DNA from: DATFPK01 sp035264885
GTDB taxonomy: Bacteria; Actinomycetota; Thermoleophilia; Solirubrobacterales; 70-9
Length of the DNA stretch: 64,000 bases
Direction: 5' to 3'
Assembly (NCBI GenBank): GCA_035264885.1
Contig: DATFPK010000063.1
Location: forward strand, 1-64,000
Shown here in pieces: positions 54,373 to 62,474 of the stretch. The position numbers were made by a program, and so were the translations under genes. Under the pieces are notes generated by a model that saw only the letters and a list, made by a program, of their open reading frames with translations, did not search any database and was not told the origin of the DNA. Numbering within the stretch: position 1 is the first letter of the stretch; every line of letters begins with the position of its first letter.

Positions 54373-55587
54373 CTACTGGGTGTTGTCCTCGACGAGCTGA
54401 CGCAGCTCGCGGGCGACGTCCTGGGCCGTGTCACCGGCGAAGTCCTTGAGCTTGACGCCGGCCGAGTCGTCGGTCGCGAGGATGACTCCGGCGGCGACGA
54501 GGGCGGCGATCAGGACCAGCGCCACCAGCGCCAAAACGGCGCGGACGAACCGGCCGAAGCCGGAGCGGCGGCGCGGCGGGGCCGGGCGCGGGGCGGGCGG
54601 AGGGGGGGCGGCGCGGCGCGGCGCGGGTCGTCGCGGCGCGGGGGCGCGGTACTCGGTCGCCTCCGTGCGGTCCAGCCGGCGCGTCATGTCCTCCTCGTCA
54701 TCCGTCAAGGCGGCCGTCGTCTCGTCACCCTCGGTCGCGAGCGTCACGTCCTCGCCGGCCGCGCCCCGCTCGAGCCCGCGGGCCAGCTCCCCGGCGCCCG
54801 AGTAGCGCCGCGCGGGGTCGCCCTCGAGGGCACGGAGGACGGCGGCGCTGATCGTCCCGGAGACCTCGTCGTTGTAGGTGTGGGGCGCCAGCGGTCGCTC
54901 GTTCTGCTGGCGGACCGCGAGCTCCGCCAGCGAAGAGCCCTCGTAGGGCAGCCGCCCGGTGAGGAACTGGTAGAGGACGACGCCGAGCGCGTAGACGTCG
55001 GCTGCGGGCGTCGCCTCCTCGCCGCGGACCTGCTCGGGGGCGAGGTAGGCGGCGGTTCCCACCACCGAGCCGACCTGCGTGATCCGGGTCTGCTCCGCTG
55101 CCCGCGCGATGCCGAAGTCGGTCAGCTTGACGGTCATGTCGCCCCCGCCGGCGGGACCGCCGACGATCATCAGGTTCCCGGGCTTGACGTCACGGTGGAT
55201 GATCCCCCGGCGGTGCGCGTAGTCGAGCCCGAGGCAGGCCTGCTCGGCGATCGCGACGGTCGTGTCCTCCTCGATCGTGCCGTGGCGCTGGAGGAGCTGT
55301 GCGCCGGAACGGCCCTCCACGTACTCCATGACGATGAAATGGCGCCCCTCGTCCACCCCGGTGTCGTAGACCTGGACGATGTTGGGGTGGATCAGCTGCG
55401 CGACCGCCAGCGCCTCGCGGCGGAACCGGGCGACGAAGCGGTCGTCGTCGGAAAGGTGCTCGGCGAGGATCTTCACCGCGACCGTCCGCTCGAGGATCCG
55501 GTCGGTCGCCCGGTAGACGTTCGACATCCCGCCGGACCCGAGCCGGTCGTGGAGCTCGTAGCGTCCGGAGAGCGAACCCGCCTCCAT
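54373..55587 (-). CDS. Membrane Ser/Thr protein kinase (PknB-like, no PASTA domains)
   Basis: The 404-residue Hanks-type kinase has the glycine loop LGSGGMSNVY, Lys39 in VAVKIL, catalytic Asp133 in HRDVKPGNL, Asp157 in DFGIARA, and YLAPEQV. After residue 270 comes an acidic/Thr-rich linker, then a Pro/Arg-rich segment (RRPAPRRAAPPPP), one membrane helix near residues 347-370, and a short outer tail without PASTA repeats. ATG 55587 overlaps the stop of the lipoprotein gene. It would phosphorylate proteins in the cytoplasm. Confidence 0.92.
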   Translation of the reverse strand: MEAGSLSGRYELHDRLGSGGMSNVYRATDRILERTVAVKILAEHLSDDDRFVARFRREALAVAQLIHPNIVQVYDTGVDEGRHFIVMEYVEGRSGAQLLQRHGTIEEDTTVAIAEQACLGLDYAHRRGIIHRDVKPGNLMIVGGPAGGGDMTVKLTDFGIARAAEQTRITQVGSVVGTAAYLAPEQVRGEEATPAADVYALGVVLYQFLTGRLPYEGSSLAELAVRQQNERPLAPHTYNDEVSGTISAAVLRALEGDPARRYSGAGELARGLERGAAGEDVTLATEGDETTAALTDDEEDMTRRLDRTEATEYRAPAPRRPAPRRAAPPPPAPRPAPPRRRSGFGRFVRAVLALVALVLIAALVAAGVILATDDSAGVKLKDFAGDTAQDVARELRQLVEDNTQ

Positions 55588-56153
55588 CAGCCGCCACCCC
55601 CCGCGGACTGACCCGGCCCGACCCCGCCCGAGGACGGCGGCGGCGTCGACGGGGGCGAGGGCGGCTCGGCGGGCGGAGTCGCCGGGGGCGGCTCCTCGGT
55701 CGTCGCCGGGGGCGGCTCCTCGGTCGGCGGCTCCTCTTCCGTCGTCGTCGGCTCCTCGGCGGTGGTCTCCGGGATCGTCTCCTCGGTCGTGGCCGGCTCC
55801 TCCTCCTCGGTGGTGGTCGGCTCCGTAGCCGTCTGCTCGCAGTCGTAGGTGCGGACCTTCTCGTCGAGCCGAGCGGTGCCCTCGAGGAGGTTGTCGCGCA
55901 GCTCTGGCTCGATCCTGTCGCTCACCTTCTCGACCTCCACCTGGACGTCGCCGACGGCGTCCGCCGCCCCGGCGACCTCGCACTCGTCCAGGAGCTGTTC
56001 GACGTCGTCGAGGTTCTGGACGATGTCCGCGGCCGGGCCCTCGGGCAGCAGCCTGGCGTTGCCCTCGTCGTCGCCGCAGGCGACGACGCCGACCCCGGAG
56101 GCGGCGCCGAGCAGCAGGATCAGGACGGGGGCGATGGGCCGGAGCAAGGACAT
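55587..56153 (-). CDS. Lipoprotein with Thr/Glu/Pro-rich tail
   Basis: The 188-residue protein has a lipoprotein signal (APVLILLLGAASGVGVVAC), a helical domain of about 90 residues with two further cysteines (LDECEVAG; TYDCEQT) that may form a disulfide, and a tail of TTTEEE, PPATTEE and PP repeats up to the C-terminus. The tail would span or reach into the cell wall. It is encoded between a phosphoesterase and the kinase, touching both, so it may be a sensor partner of the kinase. No family is recognised. Confidence 0.7.
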   Translation of the reverse strand: MSLLRPIAPVLILLLGAASGVGVVACGDDEGNARLLPEGPAADIVQNLDDVEQLLDECEVAGAADAVGDVQVEVEKVSDRIEPELRDNLLEGTARLDEKVRTYDCEQTATEPTTTEEEEPATTEETIPETTAEEPTTTEEEPPTEEPPPATTEEPPPATPPAEPPSPPSTPPPSSGGVGPGQSAGGGG

Positions 56154-56160
56154 TTCGATG

Positions 56161-56928
56161 CTAGTGACCGACGAAAAGGCGATCCGCCAGATGCTTGGGG
56201 AGCCCCGCCTCGACGATCGGCCGGGCCGCGGCGTCGATGTCGTACTCGACACGGTGATAAACCGCCTCCGCCTCCTCGATTTCGAGCTCGAGCCAGGCGG
56301 CGCGCGGGTCGCCGTCGCGCGGCTGGCCGACGCTCCCGGGGTTGACGAGCCAGGTCCCCTCGCTGAGGTCGAGGCGGGCCTGGTCCGGCGCCTGCGCGCC
56401 CCGGACCGACTCGCGGTTGCGGCCGGCGCCGATGGCTCCGTTCGGCAGGTTGCCGCCCCGGGCGAAGAACAGGGCGACGTGGGAGTGGCCGATCAGGCCG
56501 ATTCGCCGTTCCTGGATGTCCATGCAGTCCTCGGCCTGGTCCACCGACAGGACGTATTCCCAGACGGGATCCCGGGGCGAGGCGTGAAACAGGCCGATCT
56601 CCTCGCGCTCGCCGGCCGGCTTCAGCGCCCCGATGAACTCGGTCGTCCGCTCCTCGCAGTTCTCCGCCGTCCACCTCGCCGCCTCGGCGGCGGCGGAGGA
56701 GAAGGCCGAGACGTCGAGCTCTCCCAGTACGGCGAGGTCGTGGTTGCCCACCAGCGTGATCGAGCAGCGCTCCCGCGCGAGGTCGGCGCATTCGTCGGGC
56801 TGGGCGCCGTACCCGACCACGTCCCCGAGGCACCAGATCTCCTCGGCGCTCGACCCGTCGATCGCCTCGAGGACCGCCTCGAAGGCGGGCAGATTGGCGT
56901 GGATGTCGCTGATCACCGCTACTCGCAT
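56161..56928 (-). CDS. Calcineurin-like metallophosphoesterase
   Basis: The 255-residue enzyme has all the metal motifs in order: VAVISDIHANLPA, CLGDVVGYGAQPDE, LVGNHDLAVLG, and LIGHSHVALFF, followed by LVNPGSVGQPRDGDP. This is the layout of YfcE/Icc-like and bacterial protein-phosphatase-like enzymes. It is the first gene of a three-gene unit with the lipoprotein and the Ser/Thr kinase (7-bp and 1-bp spacing). A phosphatase role against the kinase is possible but not shown. Confidence 0.9.
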   Translation of the reverse strand: MRVAVISDIHANLPAFEAVLEAIDGSSAEEIWCLGDVVGYGAQPDECADLARERCSITLVGNHDLAVLGELDVSAFSSAAAEAARWTAENCEERTTEFIGALKPAGEREEIGLFHASPRDPVWEYVLSVDQAEDCMDIQERRIGLIGHSHVALFFARGGNLPNGAIGAGRNRESVRGAQAPDQARLDLSEGTWLVNPGSVGQPRDGDPRAAWLELEIEEAEAVYHRVEYDIDAAARPIVEAGLPKHLADRLFVGH

Positions 56929-57013
56929 GGCGCTGTGAGGGCCGGTGCCGGACGGTCTTCGCCGCCCCTTCCCGCTCGTCCGGCCCGCCCCCGGAGGGTG
57001 GCGAGGGGCGGTC

Positions 57014-57019
57014 TATCGT
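57014..57019 (+). promoter_or_regulatory. Leaderless-type -10 (TATCGT)
   Basis: TATCGT ends 7 nt before ATG 57027 of the M48 gene. Confidence 0.45.
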
Positions 57020-57026
57020 AGGCGGG

Positions 57027-58349
57027 ATGCCCGTCGCGCGACCGCTCGCCCGGTTCCGCTCCGGCCTGGAGCGCTCGCCGGCGCTGCGGGTCGGGATCAC
57101 CGCCGTCGCCGCCGTGGCGGTGGCGGAGGCGGCCGTCTGGGTGCTCAGCCCGCGCGGGGATGTCCTCCAGCCCGTCGACGTCAACCCGGCGGACGTCTTC
57201 GGCCCGGCCCAGCTCGACCGCGCGGAGTCCTTCCGCGAGGGCCAGCGGTGGCTGGCACTCGGCGGCCTCGCGGTCGAGGGCGCCGTCCTCGGCGCGCTGG
57301 CGCTCTGGCGGCCGCCGGCCCTGCGCCGCCTCCTCGACGCCGCGAACCGGCGTCCGGTGCTCGGCGGGGCCGCGGTCGGCGCCGGGGTCTCGCTGACCCT
57401 TGCGGCAGCCGGTTTGCCGCTGGGTGCGTGGGCCCACGCGCGGGCCGCCGACATCGGCCTCTCGACGCAGGACCTCGGGGAGTGGCTGGCCGACCAGGGC
57501 CGGTATGCGGCGGTCGGCGTCGTCTTCGCGGCGGCGGGGGGTGCCGTGGCGATGGTCATGATCCGGCGGCTCGGCCGCCGCTGGTGGGCGGCCGGGGCCG
57601 CGGTCGCGGTCTCCTTCGCGGTCTTCACGACCTGGCTCGCGCCGGTGGTGATCGCCCCGCTGTTCAACGACTTCCGCAAGCTGCCGCCGGGGGACACCCG
57701 GTCAGACGTCCTCCGCCTCGGCGAGCGCGCCGGGGTCGACGTCGGCGAGGTCTATGAGGTCGACGCGAGCCGCCGATCGACCGGTCTGAACGCATACGTG
57801 AACGGACTCGGGCAGACGAAGCGCGTGGTCCTCTACGACAACCTCCTGCGCCGCGAGGGCCGCGGGGTCGTGAACTCGGTCGTCGCGCACGAGCTTGGGC
57901 ACGTCGAGGCCAACGACGTCTCCCGCGGCATCGCCTTCGTCGCGATCGTCGCGCCGCTCGGGGCGCTGCTCGTCCAGGTCGGCTCCGGCGCGCTAGCCCG
58001 CCGGGCGGGCGACGACCCTCGCTCGCCGGCGGTGATCCCGGCCGTCGCCCTGTCGCTGGCGGTGGCGACGCTCCTGCTCGGCGTCGCCGGGCTCCAGCTC
58101 TCCCGCCGGGTCGAGGCCCGCGCTGACACCTTCGCCCTCGAGCTGACGGGCGACCCGGCCGCGTTCGTCGAGCTTCAGGAGCAGCTCACCGAGACCAACG
58201 TGTCCGACCCCGATCCGCCCGGCTGGTACCGCCTGCTCTCCGGCAGTCACCCGAGCGCCGTCGAGAGGATCGGCGCCGCCCGCGCCTATGCGGCGGAGCG
58301 GGGCAGTCGAGACCGGGTCAGTCCCCCTTCACCTCGGGAAGGCTCTTGA
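57027..58349 (+). CDS. M48 family membrane metalloprotease (Ste24-like)
   Basis: The 440-residue protein has about six membrane helices in the N-terminal two thirds and the zinc motif HELGH in SVVAHELGHVEANDV, with the third ligand Glu in RVEARADTFALEL. DVGEVYEVDASRRSTGLNAYVNGLG is the typical segment before the active site. This matches CAAX prenyl protease 1/Ste24-type enzymes, probably a membrane quality-control protease here. The last 10 codons overlap the convergent DUF3467 gene. A leaderless promoter precedes ATG 57027. Confidence 0.92.
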   Translation: MPVARPLARFRSGLERSPALRVGITAVAAVAVAEAAVWVLSPRGDVLQPVDVNPADVFGPAQLDRAESFREGQRWLALGGLAVEGAVLGALALWRPPALRRLLDAANRRPVLGGAAVGAGVSLTLAAAGLPLGAWAHARAADIGLSTQDLGEWLADQGRYAAVGVVFAAAGGAVAMVMIRRLGRRWWAAGAAVAVSFAVFTTWLAPVVIAPLFNDFRKLPPGDTRSDVLRLGERAGVDVGEVYEVDASRRSTGLNAYVNGLGQTKRVVLYDNLLRREGRGVVNSVVAHELGHVEANDVSRGIAFVAIVAPLGALLVQVGSGALARRAGDDPRSPAVIPAVALSLAVATLLLGVAGLQLSRRVEARADTFALELTGDPAAFVELQEQLTETNVSDPDPPGWYRLLSGSHPSAVERIGAARAYAAERGSRDRVSPPSPREGS

Positions 58350-58608
58350 TGCCCTCCCTGGTGCTCCACTTCGAGTAGTTGTCCTCGAGCGCGTCGATCA
58401 GCTCGCGCATGAAGCGCGGCGACAGCGCGACCCTCGCGACGACGACGCCCGGGATCTCCTCGTCCTCGACCTCGTGGTCGACCCGCGCGAAGGTCACGGT
58501 GAACTCGTAGTCCGAGTGGCTGACGTTGGCGAAGTTGGCGTAGACGCCGGCCATCTGCTCCGGCGACGTGTGGATGTTGATGTGGCGCTCGATCGGCTCG
58601 TCGGACAT
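58318..58608 (-). CDS. DUF3467 family protein
   Basis: The 96-residue protein fits DUF3467: NIHTSPEQMAGVYANFANVSHSDYEFTVTFARVDHE near the start, then ALSPRFMRELIDALEDNYSKW. The family is small, cytoplasmic and of unknown function. ATG 58608 is used; GATACT lies 10 bases upstream on the minus strand. Its 3' end overlaps the end of the M48 gene by 32 bp in opposite orientation. Confidence 0.88.
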   Translation of the reverse strand: MSDEPIERHINIHTSPEQMAGVYANFANVSHSDYEFTVTFARVDHEVEDEEIPGVVVARVALSPRFMRELIDALEDNYSKWSTREGIKSLPEVKGD

Positions 58609-58674
58609 GGCCCGGTCTAGTATCGCACCCGCCTCCCGGCCACCCGGACGCGCCGGGCCTCGCGGCGGACTGAC

Positions 58675-58680
58675 TACGGT
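58675..58680 (+). promoter_or_regulatory. Leaderless-type -10 (TACGGT) of rlmH
   Basis: TACGGT ends 6 nt before GTG 58687. Confidence 0.4.
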
Positions 58681-58686
58681 GCGGCG

Positions 58687-59103
58687 GTGAAGACGACTCT
58701 CCTCACCGTCGGCCGGGCAAGGTCTCCGTTCGCGGACGCCGAGGCGCATTACCGCAAGATGCTCGGCCGGTACCTGCCGGTCGAGGTGATCGAGGCCCGC
58801 GATGACGGGGACCTCGAGCGACGGTTGCCCCGGGGATCACTGGTCGTCGCCCTCGACCGTGGGGGGAGGAGCATGGACTCCCTCGAATGGAGCCGCTGGC
58901 TGCAGCGCCGCCGGCTCGAAGCGCGCGATCTCTGCCTGGTGGTCGGTGGGCCCGCCGGGATCCCGGAGCCTCTGCTGGCGCGGGCCGACCAGCGAATCTC
59001 GCTGGGGCGGCAGACGATGGCCCACCAGCTCGCCCGCGTCGTCCTGCTCGAGCAGCTCTTCAGGGCGGCGAAGATCCTCGCCGGCGAGCCATACCACCTC
59101 TGA
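58687..59103 (+). CDS. rlmH: 23S rRNA (pseudouridine-N3) methyltransferase RlmH
   Basis: The 138-residue SPOUT-class enzyme methylates pseudouridine 1915 of 23S rRNA. The C-terminal knot carries VVALDRGGRSMDSLEW, the SAM-binding LVVGGPAGIPE, ISLGRQTMAHQLARVVLLEQLFRA and the characteristic PYHL ending. It is slightly shorter than the E. coli protein (about 155 residues), as is common outside proteobacteria. GTG 58687 follows a leaderless -10. Confidence 0.93.
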   Translation: MKTTLLTVGRARSPFADAEAHYRKMLGRYLPVEVIEARDDGDLERRLPRGSLVVALDRGGRSMDSLEWSRWLQRRRLEARDLCLVVGGPAGIPEPLLARADQRISLGRQTMAHQLARVVLLEQLFRAAKILAGEPYHL

Positions 59104-59123
59104 CGGGCGGGTCGCCCCCGGCG

Positions 59124-60644
59124 TCAGCGCGGTTCGGTGTGCGCGGCGATCCGGGCCGAGCGGGCGTGGCGCCCGAATGGCGGCTGGTAGAAGTCGCGCA
59201 CGTAGCGCAGGGAGAAGGGGACCGCCAGCCCGGCGGGCGTCCGGGCGCGGACGAAGACCGACTTCTTCCGCCCCAGCGGGGTGCGGACGAACTTGCGGAA
59301 GATCCCGTCGCGGTCAGCCCTCGCGGTGCCGATCCGCCGCCAGGCCCTGCGTCCATCCTTGGCCTCGATCGTGACCCGAGCCAGGGCACTGTCCGGCGTG
59401 CGGCCCCAGACCCTTACGCCGCGCCTGCTGCCGAAGGCGACGAACGGGAAGCGGAACGCCTTCAGTACCAGCTTCGGCTTGTCCTGGGCGGGGGTTTGGC
59501 CGCGAAGGTAGAGCCCGGATTGCACCGTCTCGTTGTGCGGACGGCCGCTGCGGTCGTCGTCGCGGATCTGGTACCAGAAGAAGTTGGAGACGCCGGCAGT
59601 CCAGGCCCGGTACATCGCCTCGGCGGTCCAGCGGGCGAGGATCTTCGGCGCGAGGCCGCCGGGATCGGGCGGCCGTGAGTCCCAGCCGAACTCGGTGATC
59701 CAGAACGGCACCGGGTGGAGGTCGCTGTCGATCTTGCCGGCACGCTCGGCGGCTCGCAGCAGGCGCGTCATCTCGGGCAGGTCCCCCAGCGAGACGTCGT
59801 CCGGTCCGCTCGCCTGGTGGGTGGGACCGCCGGTGGTGTACGGGTTGGTGGCGAGGATGTCGAACCGCGCGGTCGCGGTACAGCCGGGGATCGGCCGAGG
59901 GTTCCGCCGACCCTGCATGCAGAGCATCCGGCGCACGAACTCGAGGGGGCCTGTGGAGGCTCCCGGGCGCTCGAGCGGCGCGAACCCGGCCGTCACCACC
60001 AGGTTGTCGGCGTGGACGGACTTCACCGCGGCGGCGAACTGGTTGAGGAGGCGCCGGTAGATCTCCGGCGACACCGGCTGGCCGTTCTGGAACTGGGGGT
60101 TGAAGAAGAACGAGAGATTGGGCTCGTTCTGGGGCTCCCAGTATCGAACCCGGGGAAGCACGGGGTCGGTGCCGTCGTAGCGGGTCGCCAGGGCCTTCGC
60201 GAAATCGGCCATCTTGGCCGGGTCCGGGTCGCATGGGCTGTCGGGCCCGTCGTCGCAGCGCTCGGCCCACCGCGGCGCGTTGTAGATCTGGACCATCGGC
60301 TCGAGCCCGGCCTCCGTGGCCTGGGTCACCTCGCGGTCGATCGACGTCCAGTTGTAGTTGGGATCGTCGGGGTCGGTCGGGTCCCAGGAGGAAGGATCGG
60401 GCTCGGCCTGGGGCGCGACGACGTGCCAGTAGGCCGTCACCCGCATGAACTGGGCGCCCGCCCGGCGCACCCGGTCGAAGATCACCTGCTCCCCGAGCGC
60501 CGCAGCCTCCGGGTCGGAGAGGCCGGTGGCCAGGGGGCGTGCGTCCGAGGCGCGGGGCGCGCCGAGCGCGCAGGCGCAGAGCACCAGCGCCGCCGCGAGC
60601 AGCGCCGCCCATCCCCTCCTGAAGTGTCTCGCGTCGGTTCCCAT
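59124..60644 (-). CDS. Secreted clan-A glycoside hydrolase-like protein, paralogue 1
   Basis: The 506-residue protein has a signal peptide with lipoprotein-like VLCACALG, then a TIM-barrel of the clan GH-A kind. The acid/base Glu174 is in WEPQNEPN and the nucleophile Glu318 in WITEFGWDS. TAYWHVVAPQ and ILATNPYTTGGPTH are further barrel segments. A small C-terminal beta domain follows (VWGRTPDSALARVTIEA). It should act on an extracellular polysaccharide or glycoside. A close paralogue is encoded at 62475 on the other side of argS. ATG 60644 gives a normal signal peptide. Confidence 0.85.
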   Translation of the reverse strand: MGTDARHFRRGWAALLAAALVLCACALGAPRASDARPLATGLSDPEAAALGEQVIFDRVRRAGAQFMRVTAYWHVVAPQAEPDPSSWDPTDPDDPNYNWTSIDREVTQATEAGLEPMVQIYNAPRWAERCDDGPDSPCDPDPAKMADFAKALATRYDGTDPVLPRVRYWEPQNEPNLSFFFNPQFQNGQPVSPEIYRRLLNQFAAAVKSVHADNLVVTAGFAPLERPGASTGPLEFVRRMLCMQGRRNPRPIPGCTATARFDILATNPYTTGGPTHQASGPDDVSLGDLPEMTRLLRAAERAGKIDSDLHPVPFWITEFGWDSRPPDPGGLAPKILARWTAEAMYRAWTAGVSNFFWYQIRDDDRSGRPHNETVQSGLYLRGQTPAQDKPKLVLKAFRFPFVAFGSRRGVRVWGRTPDSALARVTIEAKDGRRAWRRIGTARADRDGIFRKFVRTPLGRKKSVFVRARTPAGLAVPFSLRYVRDFYQPPFGRHARSARIAAHTEPR

Positions 60645-60710
60645 CCGGTTTCGGGGACGCCGCAGCGTAATGGAGCCGCGTCGCCACGGTTCTAACCCGG
60701 GTCCGGTCCC

Positions 60711-60716
60711 TACGAT
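60711..60716 (+). promoter_or_regulatory. Leaderless-type -10 (TACGAT) of argS
   Basis: TACGAT ends 8 nt before ATG 60725. Confidence 0.45.
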
Positions 60717-60724
60717 GCGCTGCC

Positions 60725-62359
60725 ATGCCGGCCTCCGATCCAATCGGCGAGATCCGCCGCGCCTTCGACGCCTCCGCGGCCGACCTGCTGGACGGCGGCG
60801 CCCTGAACACGCCGGTCTCGCTCGAGCAGCCCCCGCGGCCCGAGCTGGGCGACTACAGCTCGAACGCGGCGATGCTCCTCGCCGCGCCGCTGGCCCGCGC
60901 GCCGCGCGAGGTCGGCGAGGACCTCGCGGCGGCGCTGCGCGAGCGGCTGGGCGACGACCTCGGGCGCGCCGAGGTGGCGGGGCCGGGCTTCGTCAACCTC
61001 CACCTCTCCGACCGCTGGTTCCGCCGGGCGCTCGCCGGCCTGGCGCGCGGGGCGGGGACGCGGATTCCACCGGTCGAGGCGCAGGAGCAGGTGATCGTCG
61101 AGTTCGTCTCCGCCAACCCCACGGGACCGCTGACCGCCGCGGGCGGCCGGCACGCCGCCTACGGCGACGCCGTGGCCCGGCTCCTCGAGGCAATCGGCCA
61201 CGCCGTGAGCAGGGAGTACTACGTCAACGACGCCGGCACCCAGATCCGCAACTTCGGCGCCTCGATCGCGGCGCGGGTGAAAGGTGAGCCAGTGCCCGAG
61301 GACGGCTACGCCGGCGAGTACGTCGGGGAGCTCGCCGAGGCCCTGGCGGCCGAGGGCGCCGACCCCGCCGACACCGAGGCGCTGGCGCGGAAGGGGGTCG
61401 AGCTGATGCTGGCGCGGATCAAGGCGACCCTCGAGCGGTTCGGGGTCAGCTTCGACAGCTGGTTCTCGGAGCGGACGCTGCACGGGGCGGGGCGGGTCGA
61501 GGAGACGACCGAGACTCTGCGTGCGTCCGGCCACGTCTACGAGTCCGAGGGGGCCATCTGGCTGCGCAGCTCCGAGCTGGGCGACGACAAGGACCGCGTC
61601 CTCGTCCGCTCCGGCGGCGAGCCGACCTACCTCGCCGCGGACATCGCCTACCACCGCGACAAGCTCGAGCGCGGTTTCGACCGGTTGATCGACGTCCTCG
61701 GCGCCGACCACCATGGCTACCTGGCGCGGATGCGGGCGGCGATCGAGGCCCTCGGTCGCGACCCGGGCTGTTTCGAGGCGCTGGTCATGCAGCTCGTCCA
61801 CATCGTCCAGGGCGGGGGCCGCGCCCAGATGTCCAAGCGGAAGGGCGAGTTCGTGACGCTCGACGAGCTGCTTGACGACATCGGCGTGGACGCGACCCGG
61901 TTCTTCATGCTCCAGCGCAGCCACGACACGACGGTCGACCTGGACCTCGACCTCGCCCGCCGCCAGTCCCAGGAGAACCCGGTCTACTACGTGCAGTACG
62001 CCCACGCCCGGATCGCGAGCATCATGCGCAAGGCCGGAGAGGAGGGAGCGACGCCTGCCGGCGACGGCCTGGCGGAGGTCACGGCCCCGGTCGAGGCGGC
62101 GGAGCGGACGCTGATCAAGCGATTGCTGGCGATGCCGGCCGAGGTCCGCGAGGCCGCTGACCGCCGGGCGCCCCACCGGCTCTGCGCCTACTCGACCCAG
62201 GTCGCGGCCGAGTTCCACGCCTTCTACCGCGACTGCAAGGTGGTCGGCGCCGAAGGCGAGGGGGTCGAGGGCTCCCGCCTCGCCCTCTGCCTGGCCACCA
62301 AGGACGCGATCGCCAGGACGCTGGGGCTGTTGGGGATCGGCGCCCCGGAGCGTATGTAA
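60725..62359 (+). CDS. argS: Arginyl-tRNA synthetase with altered HIGH motif
   Basis: The 544-residue class I synthetase charges tRNA-Arg. It has the N-terminal Add-1 domain, EFVSANPTGPL, YYVNDAGTQIRNFG, YLAADIAYHRDKLERGFD, the KMSKS-equivalent QMSKRKGEFVTLDELL, and the DALR anticodon domain (YYVQYAHARIASIM, then HRLCAYSTQVAAEFHAFYRDCKV). Where other ArgRS have HVGH the sequence is TAAG (residues 137-140), so both HIGH histidines are missing, while all other domains look intact. It is the only argS seen here. A leaderless promoter precedes it. Confidence 0.94.
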   Translation: MPASDPIGEIRRAFDASAADLLDGGALNTPVSLEQPPRPELGDYSSNAAMLLAAPLARAPREVGEDLAAALRERLGDDLGRAEVAGPGFVNLHLSDRWFRRALAGLARGAGTRIPPVEAQEQVIVEFVSANPTGPLTAAGGRHAAYGDAVARLLEAIGHAVSREYYVNDAGTQIRNFGASIAARVKGEPVPEDGYAGEYVGELAEALAAEGADPADTEALARKGVELMLARIKATLERFGVSFDSWFSERTLHGAGRVEETTETLRASGHVYESEGAIWLRSSELGDDKDRVLVRSGGEPTYLAADIAYHRDKLERGFDRLIDVLGADHHGYLARMRAAIEALGRDPGCFEALVMQLVHIVQGGGRAQMSKRKGEFVTLDELLDDIGVDATRFFMLQRSHDTTVDLDLDLARRQSQENPVYYVQYAHARIASIMRKAGEEGATPAGDGLAEVTAPVEAAERTLIKRLLAMPAEVREAADRRAPHRLCAYSTQVAAEFHAFYRDCKVVGAEGEGVEGSRLALCLATKDAIARTLGLLGIGAPERM

Positions 62360-62364
62360 ATAAA

Positions 62365-62447
62365 CCGCCGCGTCCTCTTCTCCCGCTCGGGCCGCACCCA
62401 GAGCCGGGATCTTCTGCGGCCCTCGCTCCCGCCTCCGGGCGCGGCGG
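62365..62447. repeat. Dispersed palindromic repeat, copy B
   Basis: An 83-bp element that starts with CCGCCGCG and ends with CGCGGCGG. Internal CGGGCCGCA and TGCGGCCCTCG can pair. It starts 6 bp after the argS stop and lies between convergent argS and glycosidase genes. It aligns with the reverse complement of the copy at 54244-54327 and with 37971-38055. Confidence 0.75.
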
Positions 62448-62474
62448 ATCGCTGACCGACCGCTCTGACGACGC

